Source: a virus | IMG/VR virus record: IMGVR_UViG_3300022934_000144 | Span: 1 to 27,181 of that record | Reading direction: 5' to 3' (one strand) | DNA length: 27,181 nucleotides | Part shown: positions 7,569-14,004 of the stretch, piece by piece | Position numbering within the stretch: position 1 is the first letter of the stretch | How the letters are laid out: every line of letters starts with the position of its first letter | Program-made: the position numbers and the translations under genes | The notes under the pieces: generated by a model | The model's database searches: none | The model's input: only the letters and a program-made list of their open reading frames with translations | Told to the model about the DNA's origin: nothing

Positions 7569-7883
7569 CTACCGCTCCCCTACAACCAATCCACATACAG
7601 AACAGTGCATGTTGCTGTCTCTTTCGACCATGTGGGTCTGAGCCTCGCACCTTGGACACTGCCCCTGTTCAATTCTTTTTTGTAACGTGCCATCTCCCAT
7701 ATGGACTATGTTCGACGGTTCACGATCCACGATTACTTCGACCATAGCCATGTCTTTTGTTTTCACATACAAGTCCGCCGGAGTCTGAGAATGTGTGTTG
7801 CCAAGACGCAACATGATCATGTCACCATCGTCCCAGACCTCGCGTATCACACGGCCTTCGAGTTTTTTTAAATCGATCTTCAT
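7569..7883 (-). CDS. Hypothetical protein with C-terminal zinc ribbon
   Basis: 104 residues. The first 60 residues look beta-rich. The C-terminal part has CPRC (about 76-79) and CSVC (94-97), a two-knuckle zinc ribbon. Zinc ribbons of this type commonly bind nucleic acid or mediate protein contacts. The start ATG overlaps the previous stop (ATGA). A gap of about 190 bases follows before the next gene start at 7375, so this may end a sub-operon. Confidence 0.72.
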   Translation of the reverse strand: MKIDLKKLEGRVIREVWDDGDMIMLRLGNTHSQTPADLYVKTKDMAMVEVIVDREPSNIVHMGDGTLQKRIEQGQCPRCEAQTHMVERDSNMHCSVCGLVVGER

Positions 7884-8083
7884 ATGAACCTGCTCCAGTA
7901 TTCACTCCATGCCTCGCCCAGCATGTCATGCTTTTCTGATAAGTCCAAATGTTTTAATTTGGCTAGATGTTTTTCCATGCGACCAGTGAACTCATCATAC
8001 GTTTCACACTCGCCTATGACCTCGGTCACCTTGTCCATGAATTCTTCTTCAAGATCCATGGCCCATGCTTTCATCTTACCCAT
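7880..8083 (-). CDS. Small acidic helical hypothetical protein
   Basis: 67 residues from ATG 8083, with GGAG nine bases upstream. The start overlaps the previous stop (TAATG) and the stop overlaps the next start (ATGA). The protein is mostly helical and charged (MDLEEEFMDKVTEVIGECE onward). No function is recognised. Confidence 0.7.
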   Translation of the reverse strand: MGKMKAWAMDLEEEFMDKVTEVIGECETYDEFTGRMEKHLAKLKHLDLSEKHDMLGEAWSEYWSRFI

Positions 8084-8274
8084 TATTCTAGTCTCCAATC
8101 TACACCCTCTTCGGTGGTCAGGCAGAAGGTGCTGTGCATTGAGTTTTCAGACTTGAACCCGCGTTGGGTGAGTGCCACATGGCACTCACTTATTGTGTCG
8201 TGTGTACTGATCACATTGACCGTACCACCATTGAAGCTGGTCATTGTGACCATGATCAGCAGATACTTACTCAT
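8083..8274 (-). CDS. Small hypothetical protein
   Basis: 63 residues, beginning MSKYLLIMVTMTSFNGGTVN. The hydrophobic start is too short and too polar to be a clear membrane anchor, and a beta strand is more likely. Start and stop both overlap the neighbours by one base (TAATG), placing it in a coupled operon. No function is recognised. Confidence 0.68.
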   Translation of the reverse strand: MSKYLLIMVTMTSFNGGTVNVISTHDTISECHVALTQRGFKSENSMHSTFCLTTEEGVDWRLE

Positions 8275-8567
8275 TAGCCCTGCTCCTCAATGTCGAGATG
8301 AAACAGCCTGCGAACTGCGTTCGCTGAGTCAATCAGCTTGTGCATTTCAGCAACGTTCACAAACTCTGGGCCGTGCCACTGAAGATCATCGCCAATACTG
8401 CTGGCAACATTAGCCAGTGCTTCCACGTTCTCAATCATCGATGGATACTTGTCGCGTAGCTGAAACAGCAGAGCCTCACGCACCATTGCTTCCTGCTCAC
8501 GTTGCTTCGCCCAATAGGCTTGTTTTTCCTCAACGGTCATTTCATCAATGCTTTTTGCTTTTCCCAT
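8274..8567 (-). CDS. Hypothetical helical phage protein
   Basis: 97 residues. Charged, helical N-terminus (SIDEMTVEEKQAYWAKQREQ), ending in HLDIEEQG. The Shine-Dalgarno AAGGAG seven to eight bases upstream of the ATG lies inside the coding end of the preceding 55-residue gene. The two genes overlap by 23 bases. No function is recognised. Confidence 0.72.
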   Translation of the reverse strand: MGKAKSIDEMTVEEKQAYWAKQREQEAMVREALLFQLRDKYPSMIENVEALANVASSIGDDLQWHGPEFVNVAEMHKLIDSANAVRRLFHLDIEEQG

Positions 8568-8712
8568 CGCTTTGCTCCTTGTTAAATTTGGGATTTAAAA
8601 TTCCATAGTTGATGTAGTTCTTAGGGATCGGGCGACCGTTCCTGTCAAGCCGCCGCCCAACCTCTGGGATTTTTAGATCTTTCAGCAGATCGTCTTTGCT
8701 AGGGACACCCAT
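8545..8712 (-). CDS. Small MGVP/IPEV family protein, copy 2
   Basis: 55 residues, starting MGVPSKDDLLKDLKIPEVGR, a clear paralogue of the 63-residue protein at 6984-7175. Shared positions include MGVP, KD, IPEV, two basic residues plus LD, GRP and a tyrosine-glycine motif. The ATG overlaps the previous stop by one base (TGATG). The last 23 bases overlap the next gene. It is easily missed because it is short, but the paralogy makes it convincing. Function unknown. Confidence 0.75.
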   Translation of the reverse strand: MGVPSKDDLLKDLKIPEVGRRLDRNGRPIPKNYINYGILNPKFNKEQSDGKSKKH

Positions 8713-8963
8713 CAATGCACGACCTCTTCATCTTCATCGTCATCATCTTCCATGATCGACTGCACAGCGGTCTGCACCCCCCCAGCCAAAATACTACTAA
8801 CCAAAAATGGGTTATCAATATTGTTACGCAGAAGCATGTTATACGCCGCCGTAATCATGACATAAGCCATCTTATTAGGATCGATATTGTTCTTTGCTAT
8901 TTTATCAATCGCTTCGTTAACGGCATCTGCCGCCTTCGCAAAACTATCAGAATCTTGGGACAT
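8712..8963 (-). CDS. Hypothetical protein with strongly acidic C-terminal tail
   Basis: 83 residues. A helical body (FAKAADAVNEAIDKIAKNNI, then a moderately hydrophobic region NMLLRNNIDNPFLVSSILAGGV) is followed by the acidic tail MEDDDDEDEEVVH. GAGGGG lies upstream of the ATG. Acidic tails like this occur in DNA-mimic and SSB-type proteins, but that is only a suggestion. Confidence 0.7.
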   Translation of the reverse strand: MSQDSDSFAKAADAVNEAIDKIAKNNIDPNKMAYVMITAAYNMLLRNNIDNPFLVSSILAGGVQTAVQSIMEDDDDEDEEVVH

Positions 8964-9120
8964 GTCTGATCCCCTCTCTTTGTTTGTTTTTTATTACCAT
9001 ATATTCACGGTGCTTCGAGTCAATCATTTCCTGATCAGCCTCATCGAAGATAAGGTCACCGAACTCACGCATGAGTCGGCGCACCTCATCATCGACATAC
9101 ACTAAATTAGAATCCTTCAT
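8947..9120 (-). CDS. Small acidic hypothetical protein
   Basis: 57 residues beginning MKDSNLVYVDDEVRRLMREF and ending GIRHVPRF. The ATG overlaps the upstream stop (ATGA), and the end overlaps the next gene by 17 bases, with that gene's Shine-Dalgarno inside it. Size, overlaps and composition fit the surrounding operon. No function is recognised. Confidence 0.62.
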   Translation of the reverse strand: MKDSNLVYVDDEVRRLMREFGDLIFDEADQEMIDSKHREYMVIKNKQREGIRHVPRF

Positions 9121-9689
9121 GGCTTCAGACCGTAGTGAAAGTCACTAATCGGAAGCGGGGTAGCGAATTCCTTGTGTTCATTTTCAGTTGACAGAAGTTG
9201 AATGCGGCAACGCTGTTCATCTTTGATACAGGCGTCCCCGAACCAGCTACCACGCCAGCATTCATCGACACTGTCGTAAACACTTATCGAACTCAACAAG
9301 ATCCCCGTCTCTGGATCATCGCTATACACAGTGTCAATCTTGCAACCCCGACCCAGATCTTCAGCGTATTCTTTTTCCCATTCAGGCCACAGCTTTCCAG
9401 CCTCGCTTTTAGTGAAGTTGCCGATCACCTCAAGAACCATGTCATCTTCATCATAGTCCCATCCATTTTCGTACAGCGTTTCAAGATATGGACTCAGTGA
9501 CTTGTCGGACTCTGGATCAAACATCAGGGCGTAGGTGCATTTCGACTCATCCCTTAACTTAGCCTCACGCTCCTGACACTTTTGAATGACCTCATGCGCC
9601 GTGTCAGCATAACCAACAAACTCCGCACTATTGTCCTGCGGTGTAGATCCATAAAAATCTGCATCCGCCCATATGTGATACCTGCTCAT
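9117..9689 (-). CDS. Hypothetical acidic phage protein
   Basis: 190 residues starting MSRYHIWADADFYGSTPQDN, with AAGGA six bases upstream. The longer open frame to 9722 covers the end of the previous gene and is unlikely. The protein is acidic and rich in Trp, Tyr and Cys (for example ENGWDYDEDDMVLEVIGNF), so probably a folded alpha/beta protein. It resembles small single-domain proteins found in runs of unknown phage early genes. The stop overlaps the next start (ATGA). Confidence 0.75.
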   Translation of the reverse strand: MSRYHIWADADFYGSTPQDNSAEFVGYADTAHEVIQKCQEREAKLRDESKCTYALMFDPESDKSLSPYLETLYENGWDYDEDDMVLEVIGNFTKSEAGKLWPEWEKEYAEDLGRGCKIDTVYSDDPETGILLSSISVYDSVDECWRGSWFGDACIKDEQRCRIQLLSTENEHKEFATPLPISDFHYGLKP

Positions 9690-9886
9690 CCCCAATCCTT
9701 CCTGTCTTGCTCGTGTTCCCAACCATATCTGTACTCAGCGATCTGCTTTTCAGACATCAACTCAACCGTGACCCGTGGATGATACGCCGTACCATTCGGG
9801 AACCAATGCGGATTGAAAGGCCGACCATAGTACCTGTCCGCCGATCCACGATCCATGGGACTGCCATGCTTTGGTAAATCAATCAT
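9686..9886 (-). CDS. Conserved phage small protein of the DRGSADxYYGRP type
   Basis: 66 residues. The pattern GSPMDRGSADRYYGRPFNPH followed by a YP-x-G segment and a C-terminal EKQIAEYRYGW is one I associate with small proteins in many phages and some bacteria, with no known function. Start and stop overlap the neighbours (ATGA). The start has GAGG about six bases upstream. Confidence 0.78.
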   Translation of the reverse strand: MIDLPKHGSPMDRGSADRYYGRPFNPHWFPNGTAYHPRVTVELMSEKQIAEYRYGWEHEQDRKDWG

Positions 9887-10143
9887 TTCGACCTCGCTGT
9901 TTTCACACTTTGTGCGATTATTTTGTTTGCAATTATGTCCCGAACATCTTCATAGGACTCAGCGACAAAGTACCCATCGTGCCGACATAGGCCATCATTG
10001 ATGACGGTCACCGTGCGTTCAATCTCACCGCACTTGATGTTTCGGGTGGTGACAGAAAACCTGTCACCGACCAAAAATATCTGATCCACATCTTTTCCGG
10101 TCATGTGGTCAACCTCTGTAAATTCAAGCGTTATCATCTTCAT
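9883..10143 (-). CDS. Hypothetical phage protein
   Basis: About 86 residues, reading MKMITLEFTEVDHMTGKDVD at the start. Two other ATGs (10146 and 10137) are close; AGGAG lies just upstream and the exact start is ambiguous. The longer frame to 10209 covers the previous small gene and is rejected. The protein is beta-rich early and ends in basic residues (KTARSK). No function is recognised. Confidence 0.62.
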   Translation of the reverse strand: MKMITLEFTEVDHMTGKDVDQIFLVGDRFSVTTRNIKCGEIERTVTVINDGLCRHDGYFVAESYEDVRDIIANKIIAQSVKTARSK

Positions 10144-10270
10144 CATTCTCCTCATCAAGAATCTCAAACAGGAACAGGACACGCATGTAACCTTCATCCT
10201 CATGGACAATGTCCCAATGATGGTCAGGGCATGTGTTCAGCCAGTCCATCAATTCTTTTCTGCTAATCAT
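10124..10270 (-). CDS. Very small acidic hypothetical protein
   Basis: 48 residues, starting MISRKELMDWLNTCPDHHWD and ending in the acidic DEENDEDDNA. GAGG lies upstream of the ATG. It fills an otherwise empty gap between the 156-residue gene and the 86-residue gene, and its end overlaps the next start, as elsewhere in this operon. Composition and context support it; there is no known function. Confidence 0.6.
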   Translation of the reverse strand: MISRKELMDWLNTCPDHHWDIVHEDEGYMRVLFLFEILDEENDEDDNA

Positions 10271-10278
10271 CACGCACC

Positions 10279-10749
10279 TCACCAACTCGCCTGATATTCA
10301 ACTGAATGCCAGTGGGACTCGCCATGCCTGTCGGACTCCGACCATTCAGCCGCACGTTCAAAAACCTCTGCATCTTCATCGGCTTCGGCGCAACATTCAT
10401 TCCACCAATCACCTTTGCCAAAGAAGAACCCATCGCATTCATGGAAGTTAGGAAAGTCCCTGTCCCGTAGCATCTGTGCTATCTTCCGGCAGTCATCGGC
10501 AGTCAGGTGGATGACCTGACACTCATCGACACCGTCTGCAAACGTATCGACAATCAATTTATGCAACGGCGCATGCTTACGCCAATAGCCCAGACTCAAG
10601 ATTTCTGACTTACGCTCAAAGCCATCGACCATCGGCACATTGATGGGGGTGATGCCCCCATCTTCAGTGCGCTCCAATTCACCAGACTCATCACGCTTGA
10701 ATTCGGTGCGCTTAAACTTGTCACCGCGCAAATACATATCTAGTCCCAT
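10279..10749 (-). CDS. Conserved phage protein of the MGLDMYL family, function unknown
   Basis: 156 residues. The start MGLDMYLRGDKFKR, the middle LGYWRKHAPLHKLIVDTF, the GVDECQVIHLTADD stretch and the FFFGKG motif identify a family widespread in phages and prophages. It is sometimes mislabelled as phosphoglycerate kinase, for which nothing is visible here. It is probably a small soluble alpha/beta protein. The ATG overlaps the previous stop by one base. Confidence 0.82.
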   Translation of the reverse strand: MGLDMYLRGDKFKRTEFKRDESGELERTEDGGITPINVPMVDGFERKSEILSLGYWRKHAPLHKLIVDTFADGVDECQVIHLTADDCRKIAQMLRDRDFPNFHECDGFFFGKGDWWNECCAEADEDAEVFERAAEWSESDRHGESHWHSVEYQASW

Positions 10750-11156
10750 TATGCTGTCTCCTTCATGCCAGTGAAAAAGTGTGGGCGATAGTCGTCAATG
10801 TCGCCAACAAACTTATGCAATAAAGCCAACTCAAACCGATCACCAATAAAGCGGATGTCCCCGACCAACTCTTCAAAGCTGGTCTTTGGTTCAATAGAGT
10901 CACCTTCTTCATTGCAACCCAACACCAACGCCTTACCAGCTAGCGGCTGGGGATAATTGCGGTGAATCCAAAAACGCTGGTTCTCAACATACAAACCCTC
11001 ATCATCAACAAAGGCCGCATCTTGGTTGCCATACAGACGCACGACATCAAAATAACCACGGCTGGCATCGATCATGCGGCTGATGCTCTGGTAGTCACCA
11101 TCATAGTCAACTGTCGTGACGTTCTGGCTAAATGGATTTATAAAGAACGCTTTCAT
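10749..11156 (-). CDS. DUF3846-like phage protein
   Basis: 135 residues from ATG 11156, with GAGGG seven bases upstream. The opening MKAFFINPFSQNVTTVDYDG and the later FVDDEGLYVEN and GKALVLGCNEEGD match the pattern I know for DUF3846-type proteins: a beta strand, a region reporting numeric input, then VxGxxxV-like strands. Function unknown. It is coupled to the following gene by TAATG, and its Shine-Dalgarno overlaps the upstream gene's end. Confidence 0.68.
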   Translation of the reverse strand: MKAFFINPFSQNVTTVDYDGDYQSISRMIDASRGYFDVVRLYGNQDAAFVDDEGLYVENQRFWIHRNYPQPLAGKALVLGCNEEGDSIEPKTSFEELVGDIRFIGDRFELALLHKFVGDIDDYRPHFFTGMKETA

Positions 11157-11160
11157 ATTT

Positions 11161-11364
11161 TTACCCTCTGACATATCTGTCCCCCTTCACATAAATAACA
11201 TCATCATACCAACCGCTAGTCACAGGCATTGCAGTCAACCCTGTACCAGCGCACTTCGTGCATGTGTCTATCTCACATTCATTCACAGGCACATAACCAT
11301 GACCCACACAGTCATCGCACACATACTGTATGTGAATGCTTGTGGTGCGTGATCCACGATCCAT
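11161..11364 (-). CDS. Small DnaJ-type zinc-finger protein
   Basis: 67 residues with CDDCVGHG (about 16-23) and CTKCAGTG (35-42), two CxxCxGxG repeats typical of the DnaJ cysteine-rich zinc domain. In isolation such proteins are common in phages and probably bind zinc and contact proteins or nucleic acid. ATG 11364 has GGAG eight bases upstream. The same frame stays open for more than 1 kb upstream, but that part lies opposite two plus-strand genes and is not coding. It is the first gene of the long leftward small-gene operon, just downstream of a CTGGGATAT element. Confidence 0.75.
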   Translation of the reverse strand: MDRGSRTTSIHIQYVCDDCVGHGYVPVNECEIDTCTKCAGTGLTAMPVTSGWYDDVIYVKGDRYVRG

Positions 11365-11395
11365 GATCCAATCTCCTTCTCTCAAGTTGTCTAGG

Positions 11396-11418
11396 AATAG
11401 TCCTATAATATCCCAGCT
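11396..11418 (-). promoter_or_regulatory. CTGGGATATTAT promoter/operator element
   Basis: Minus strand AGCTGGGATATTATAGGAC, with -10-like TATTAT directly after CTGGGA, followed downstream by TAGACAACTT (11384-11393). The same order, including TAGACAATTT, occurs at 13416-13453. It lies upstream of the zinc-finger gene (start 11364) and presumably drives the small-gene operon. The -35 region is only T-rich. Confidence 0.6.
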
Positions 11419-11493
11419 ATGTAAAGCAAAAAAATCACGTTTATATAGTTTTCCCCATATTTTTTTAATTTGATTTTTATTTTTGTAAAATAG

Positions 11494-11581
11494 GCGTAAC
11501 GAGCGTAACGGCGTAACGAGTAGCGTTAAACTGTTGTAAACATTAGACCTGCTCGTTACACTGTGGTTACACTCGTTACAC
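11494..11581 (+). repeat. Iteron-like cluster GYGTAACGAG, three direct plus three inverted copies
   Basis: Three plus-strand units (cores GTAAC at 11496, 11505 and 11513; GCGTAACGAG twice) are followed after about 40 bases by three inverted units (cores GTTAC at 11555, 11566 and 11575; CTCGTTACAC twice). The cluster sits between divergent genes, next to a very AT-rich stretch (11426-11490). This is the layout of a multi-site operator or an iteron replication origin. In the rest of the divergent gap (11365-11640) I see only the promoter element at 11396 and AT-rich DNA. Confidence 0.7.
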
Positions 11582-11640
11582 TTGTACCATCCGGAGTCTG
11601 ACTTTTCGCCGATATTTTTGTTAATATACTTTATAAAAAT

Positions 11641-12228
11641 ATGACAGACACTATAATAGCCAGCATGGAAAACACTGAAAAACGCAAGGCTGGTAAGCCC
11701 AAAGGCATGCTGACGAACCGCCAGCGTGAATTTGCAAAATACATTGTTGAGGGCATTTACTCCAACGCTGAGTGCGCTCGTAAGGCTGGTTATGCTGAAG
11801 GTCAGGCGGCTAAGACTGCCAGCCTGTTTCTGAATGGCAGAGACTTTCCGCATGTTGTCGAACTGATCAAAGACCTCAGAGAACAAAAGGAGCGTAAATA
11901 TGGCGTGACCTTGATTGGTCAGCTTAAACGCCTGTCCGACCTGTCCCACAATGCCGAAGAATCGGGGCAGTTTAGTGCGGCTATCAACGCTGAAAAGATA
12001 CGGTCTGCGCTTGGCGGCTTGACTATTGACAGGCGAGAACAAAACCACGTCCACCAGATCGACAAACTGAGCCGCGAGGAAATCATCGCCCGACTCGCTG
12101 AAATCCGAAAGCACCACCCTGCCGCATTCATAGAAGGCGAGGCCATCGAACATGCCGAAACCCGAACAGAACCTCTGGCAATCATTCAAGAAAGTCCTGC
12201 CGAAAAAATCCCATTGGAACAGGATTGA
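11641..12228 (+). CDS. Terminase small subunit-like protein
   Basis: 195 residues. LTNRQREFAKYIVEGIYSNA followed by ARKAGYAEGQAAKTAS is the N-terminal helix-turn-helix signature of small terminase subunits of the Terminase_2 type. Coiled, charged helices follow, and the C-terminus is acidic. The protein would recognise the phage packaging site and recruit the large subunit. No Shine-Dalgarno precedes ATG 11641; ATG 11665 and ATG 11707 are alternatives. A -10-like TATAAA at 11632-11637 suggests a very short leader. It is separated from the large terminase gene by about 3 kb of minus-strand genes, which is unusual. It overlaps the next gene by 77 bases. Confidence 0.75.
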   Translation: MTDTIIASMENTEKRKAGKPKGMLTNRQREFAKYIVEGIYSNAECARKAGYAEGQAAKTASLFLNGRDFPHVVELIKDLREQKERKYGVTLIGQLKRLSDLSHNAEESGQFSAAINAEKIRSALGGLTIDRREQNHVHQIDKLSREEIIARLAEIRKHHPAAFIEGEAIEHAETRTEPLAIIQESPAEKIPLEQD

Positions 12229-12565
12229 AAACCGAACAGGCACGGGCATGCCAGATGTGTATCTGGTCATGGACGGTGTCACCTGTTGGGTTGAATTGAA
12301 AATCATAAATAAAAATCGTTGCCGCATTGCACAGTCGCAAATTGCTTGGCATCTGTCGCATGCCCGATGTGGTGGCTTGTCATTCTTTTTGATGCGCGAG
12401 GCTGGAAGCAAGCTTGCGCTTTTATATCCCTCGTCCGACGTGCTTGCGCTCTGCGAGTCACGCGACAAGTGGCCTGCGCCTATCTGCTGTTGTCCTATGT
12501 CTGACATCCCTGCGGCCTTGCGATCCTATGCCCTAAATGAAAACGAAAAAAGCCAAGCGGAATAA
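12152..12565 (+). CDS. PD-(D/E)xK nuclease (VRR-NUC/resolvase-like)
   Basis: 137 residues. Catalytic pattern: an early Glu in RIENRTGTGMPDVYLV, the PD of GMPD, and WVELK with the E-x-K pair, then AQSQIAWHLSHARCGG, a typical helix of VRR-NUC-like enzymes. It probably processes branched or packaging-related DNA. The ATG is preceded by GAGG ten bases upstream, inside the terminase small subunit gene, which it overlaps in another frame. The stop codon lies in the loop of a 9-bp hairpin (12552-12575). No second nuclease domain is visible. Confidence 0.78.
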   Translation: MPKPEQNLWQSFKKVLPKKSHWNRIENRTGTGMPDVYLVMDGVTCWVELKIINKNRCRIAQSQIAWHLSHARCGGLSFFLMREAGSKLALLYPSSDVLALCESRDKWPAPICCCPMSDIPAALRSYALNENEKSQAE

Positions 12566-12575
12566 ACCGCTTGGC
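12545..12575 (-). terminator. Strong intrinsic terminator for the leftward GP88 transcript
   Basis: GCCAAGCGG (12552-12560) and CCGCTTGGC (12567-12575) form a perfect 9-bp stem with a 6-base loop. On the minus strand it is followed by TTTTTTCGTTTTC. It would end transcription from the genes at 12584-13388 before they run into the opposing nuclease gene. On the plus strand the tail is poor. Confidence 0.8.
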
Positions 12576-12583
12576 ATTGGTGT

Positions 12584-12742
12584 CTAGCTGTTTGGATTGC
12601 GAACATTGCGCCAGCCTAAAAGCTTTTGCGCCGCTCGTGATATTGGCTTTTTGGTTTTGATCACATCGCCTTTTTTATTTTTGTAAACGTACATCATGCG
12701 CCCCCCTGTCCTAGTGTTTTGGATATGATACGGTTTTGACAT
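12584..12742 (-). CDS. Small basic hypothetical protein
   Basis: 52 residues from ATG 12742 (MSKPYHIQNTRTGGRMMYVY), strongly basic (KNKKGDVIKTKK). The start overlaps the end of the GP88-like gene by 32 bases and has no clear Shine-Dalgarno. An alternative ATG near 12697, after an AGGGGGG tract, would give about 37 residues. It ends directly before the terminator. It could bind nucleic acid because of its charge; no family is recognised. Confidence 0.5.
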   Translation of the reverse strand: MSKPYHIQNTRTGGRMMYVYKNKKGDVIKTKKPISRAAQKLLGWRNVRNPNS

Positions 12743-13388
12743 CACGCGACCAGCAAGCGGTGCAATCGCCGCAAAAACCAAGCTTTAATTTGCCAAGCGT
12801 TTTGGCTTTCTTTGCCGCTTTATAGTCTGCATGGCTTACCATCTCGCCGCTTTTCTTTGTGCGGTAGGCTTCGCATAGCTTGCCAATGGCCTTGGCGGTG
12901 TCTGTTACGACCGCGCTGGATTGCGCCCATTTGCTAGGCGGCGCGGTGTCAACATTGTGAGCGGAATATCTAACGACCGCGTTATCCGGCAAGCTTTCCA
13001 TTTTTAGCGCGTCCTGCCATATACCGCGCTCTTTTGTTGGTATCCAATGCCGCTTGTGTGGTGTGGCTTTGCATACCGCAATGATTTTTAAACAATGCGC
13101 GACCGTCCGCACGTCGCCGCTATCAAACCAGCGGTGCAATTCTTTTCTGCTTTTGTTAATCTCTGCGACAATCTCAGAGACAAACTCAGGCGAATTCAAC
13201 TTGTCTTCTCTGTATTTCATCGCCTTTTTGACACTGCCCCATATATACGCGCCTTTTAACGCATAGCAATCAAAGCAAACTGTCCCCGGTATCCGGGCAA
13301 GCTTCGCGCCTGTTATGCATCCCTCTGCCGATATACTGAAGCTTGTCGCATTATTCATTTTGCTAGGTTTTGAAAGTAAATTGGTCAT
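12711..13388 (-). CDS. GP88-like phage protein
   Basis: 225 residues. NLLSKPSKMNNATSFSIS, then an ISAEGCITGAKLA region, GTVCFDCYALKGAY, the HRWFDSGDV motif and HWIPTKERGIW match the Gene product 88 family found in mycobacteriophages and marine phages. Cysteines occur as a CFDCYA cluster and a C-terminal CGDCTACW, suggesting a metal or iron-sulfur site. The biochemical role is unknown. ATG 13388 has GAGG nine bases upstream; ATG 13394 is possible but too close to it. It follows a CTGGGATATTAT element. Confidence 0.78.
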   Translation of the reverse strand: MTNLLSKPSKMNNATSFSISAEGCITGAKLARIPGTVCFDCYALKGAYIWGSVKKAMKYREDKLNSPEFVSEIVAEINKSRKELHRWFDSGDVRTVAHCLKIIAVCKATPHKRHWIPTKERGIWQDALKMESLPDNAVVRYSAHNVDTAPPSKWAQSSAVVTDTAKAIGKLCEAYRTKKSGEMVSHADYKAAKKAKTLGKLKLGFCGDCTACWSRDVKTVSYPKH

Positions 13389-13415
13389 GAACATATACCT
13401 CTATTTTGATTGGTA

Positions 13416-13453
13416 AAATTGTCTAATAAATAACAGTCCCATAATATCCCAGC
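13416..13453 (-). promoter_or_regulatory. CTGGGATATTAT promoter/operator element upstream of the GP88-like gene
   Basis: Minus strand GGCTGGGATATTATGGGAC with TAGACAATTT downstream (13416-13425). The layout matches the element at 11396, apparently a duplicated control region. The -10-like hexamer is TATTAT; the -35 area is T-rich without consensus. Confidence 0.6.
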
Positions 13454-13487
13454 CAATGCAATAAAAACATATAAAAAGAAATGCAAA

Positions 13488-13508
13488 ATATCCCCAACTA
13501 TCCCAGTT
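13488..13508 (-). promoter_or_regulatory. Second GGGATA pair upstream of the GP88-like promoter
   Basis: Minus strand AACTGGGATAGTTGGGGATA carries two direct GGGATA units ten bases apart, about 40 bases upstream of the element at 13432. It is a possible auxiliary binding site for the same factor. Confidence 0.4.
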
Positions 13509-13709
13509 TATTTGATTTTGTGCGGTTTAGCGTTTCCGCGTTTCTTGCATCATGCACCCTGTGCCATCGGTCTAAATTCATTTGCGCGTCTAGCCTGCGC
13601 CCCTTGGCTGTCAAAATTCTTTGAACCATGCGCCATGAACGGTGGTTTTCTGCGCCTTGCGGCCTTGGCCTGCGCCCCTTGGCTGTCAAGAAAAATAAAA
13701 ATGGACTCG
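13509..13709. repeat. Intergenic GC-rich repeats with a 22-nt exact direct repeat
   Basis: The gap 13395-13739 has no convincing gene. A 22-base sequence containing TGCGCCCCTTGGCTGTCAA occurs exactly at 13593-13614 and 13668-13689, a 75-base period. A 12-base unit, TGCGCCTTGCGG, at 13651-13662 recurs at 14070-14081. The GC-rich character contrasts with the AT-rich promoter side. A minus-strand frame through the area only translates the repeats. Confidence 0.7.
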
Positions 13710-13732
13710 GCACGGGCGCAATGCGCCCGTGC
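13691..13732 (-). terminator. Hairpin and distal T-tract after the 61-residue gene
   Basis: GCACGGGCGC (13710-13719) and GCGCCCGTGC (13723-13732) form a perfect 10-bp stem with a 3-base loop, eight bases after the stop of the minus-strand gene. The T-rich tract (13691-13701 on the minus strand) lies eight bases further, so the element departs from the ideal intrinsic terminator but probably acts as one. Confidence 0.6.
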
Positions 13733-13739
13733 TTCATGG

Positions 13740-13925
13740 TTATTTTTGTGGAGCATCGACCATCTCTAGGCTGTCTTTGATGAACCGCGCTTGCTGGTTA
13801 ATCACACCTGCAAACCACTCGACAGCCACCGCGTCATTGTTTTCGATATGCCCCTCTAAACAATCAAGGCATGCGCGAACATGTCTTATGGCGGAGCGTT
13901 GTATTGTTTTTTGGTTTTCAGTCAT
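13740..13925 (-). CDS. Small helical hypothetical protein
   Basis: 61 residues, MTENQKTIQRSAIRHVRACL at the start. It is mostly helical, with a buried-looking segment DAVAVEWFAGVINQQARFI. GAGGAA lies upstream of the ATG. It is followed by a strong hairpin and seems to form a one-gene transcript or the end of the transcript from 14912. No family is recognised. Confidence 0.65.
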   Translation of the reverse strand: MTENQKTIQRSAIRHVRACLDCLEGHIENNDAVAVEWFAGVINQQARFIKDSLEMVDAPQK

Positions 13926-14004
13926 GACTTATTCCTCAAGTTAAAGTTAATGGTTCGTGTATCGTAGCACATGGTACATGATCCACTGTGTCATCTGTTT
14001 GACA

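Noticed and set aside
10279-10749. Phosphoglycerate kinase label sometimes given to this family
   Set aside because: The protein is 156 residues, with no kinase fold motifs.
9855-11364. 14-base match ATGGATCGTGGATC shared by the genes at 9686 and 11161
   Set aside because: It is a short match, encoding MDRGS in both, in unrelated proteins and at different positions. Chance cannot be excluded.
11365-12507. Long minus-strand open frame continuing upstream of the zinc-finger gene
   Set aside because: It lies opposite the terminase small subunit and nuclease genes, lacks protein-like character, and crosses the iteron and promoter region. Only its last 67 codons have a proper start site.
13498-13737. 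Minus-strand frame of 79 codons in the gap after the 61-residue gene
   Set aside because: Its translation only reflects the GC-rich direct repeats (LTAKGRR twice), it contains the terminator hairpin region, and it has no ribosome site.
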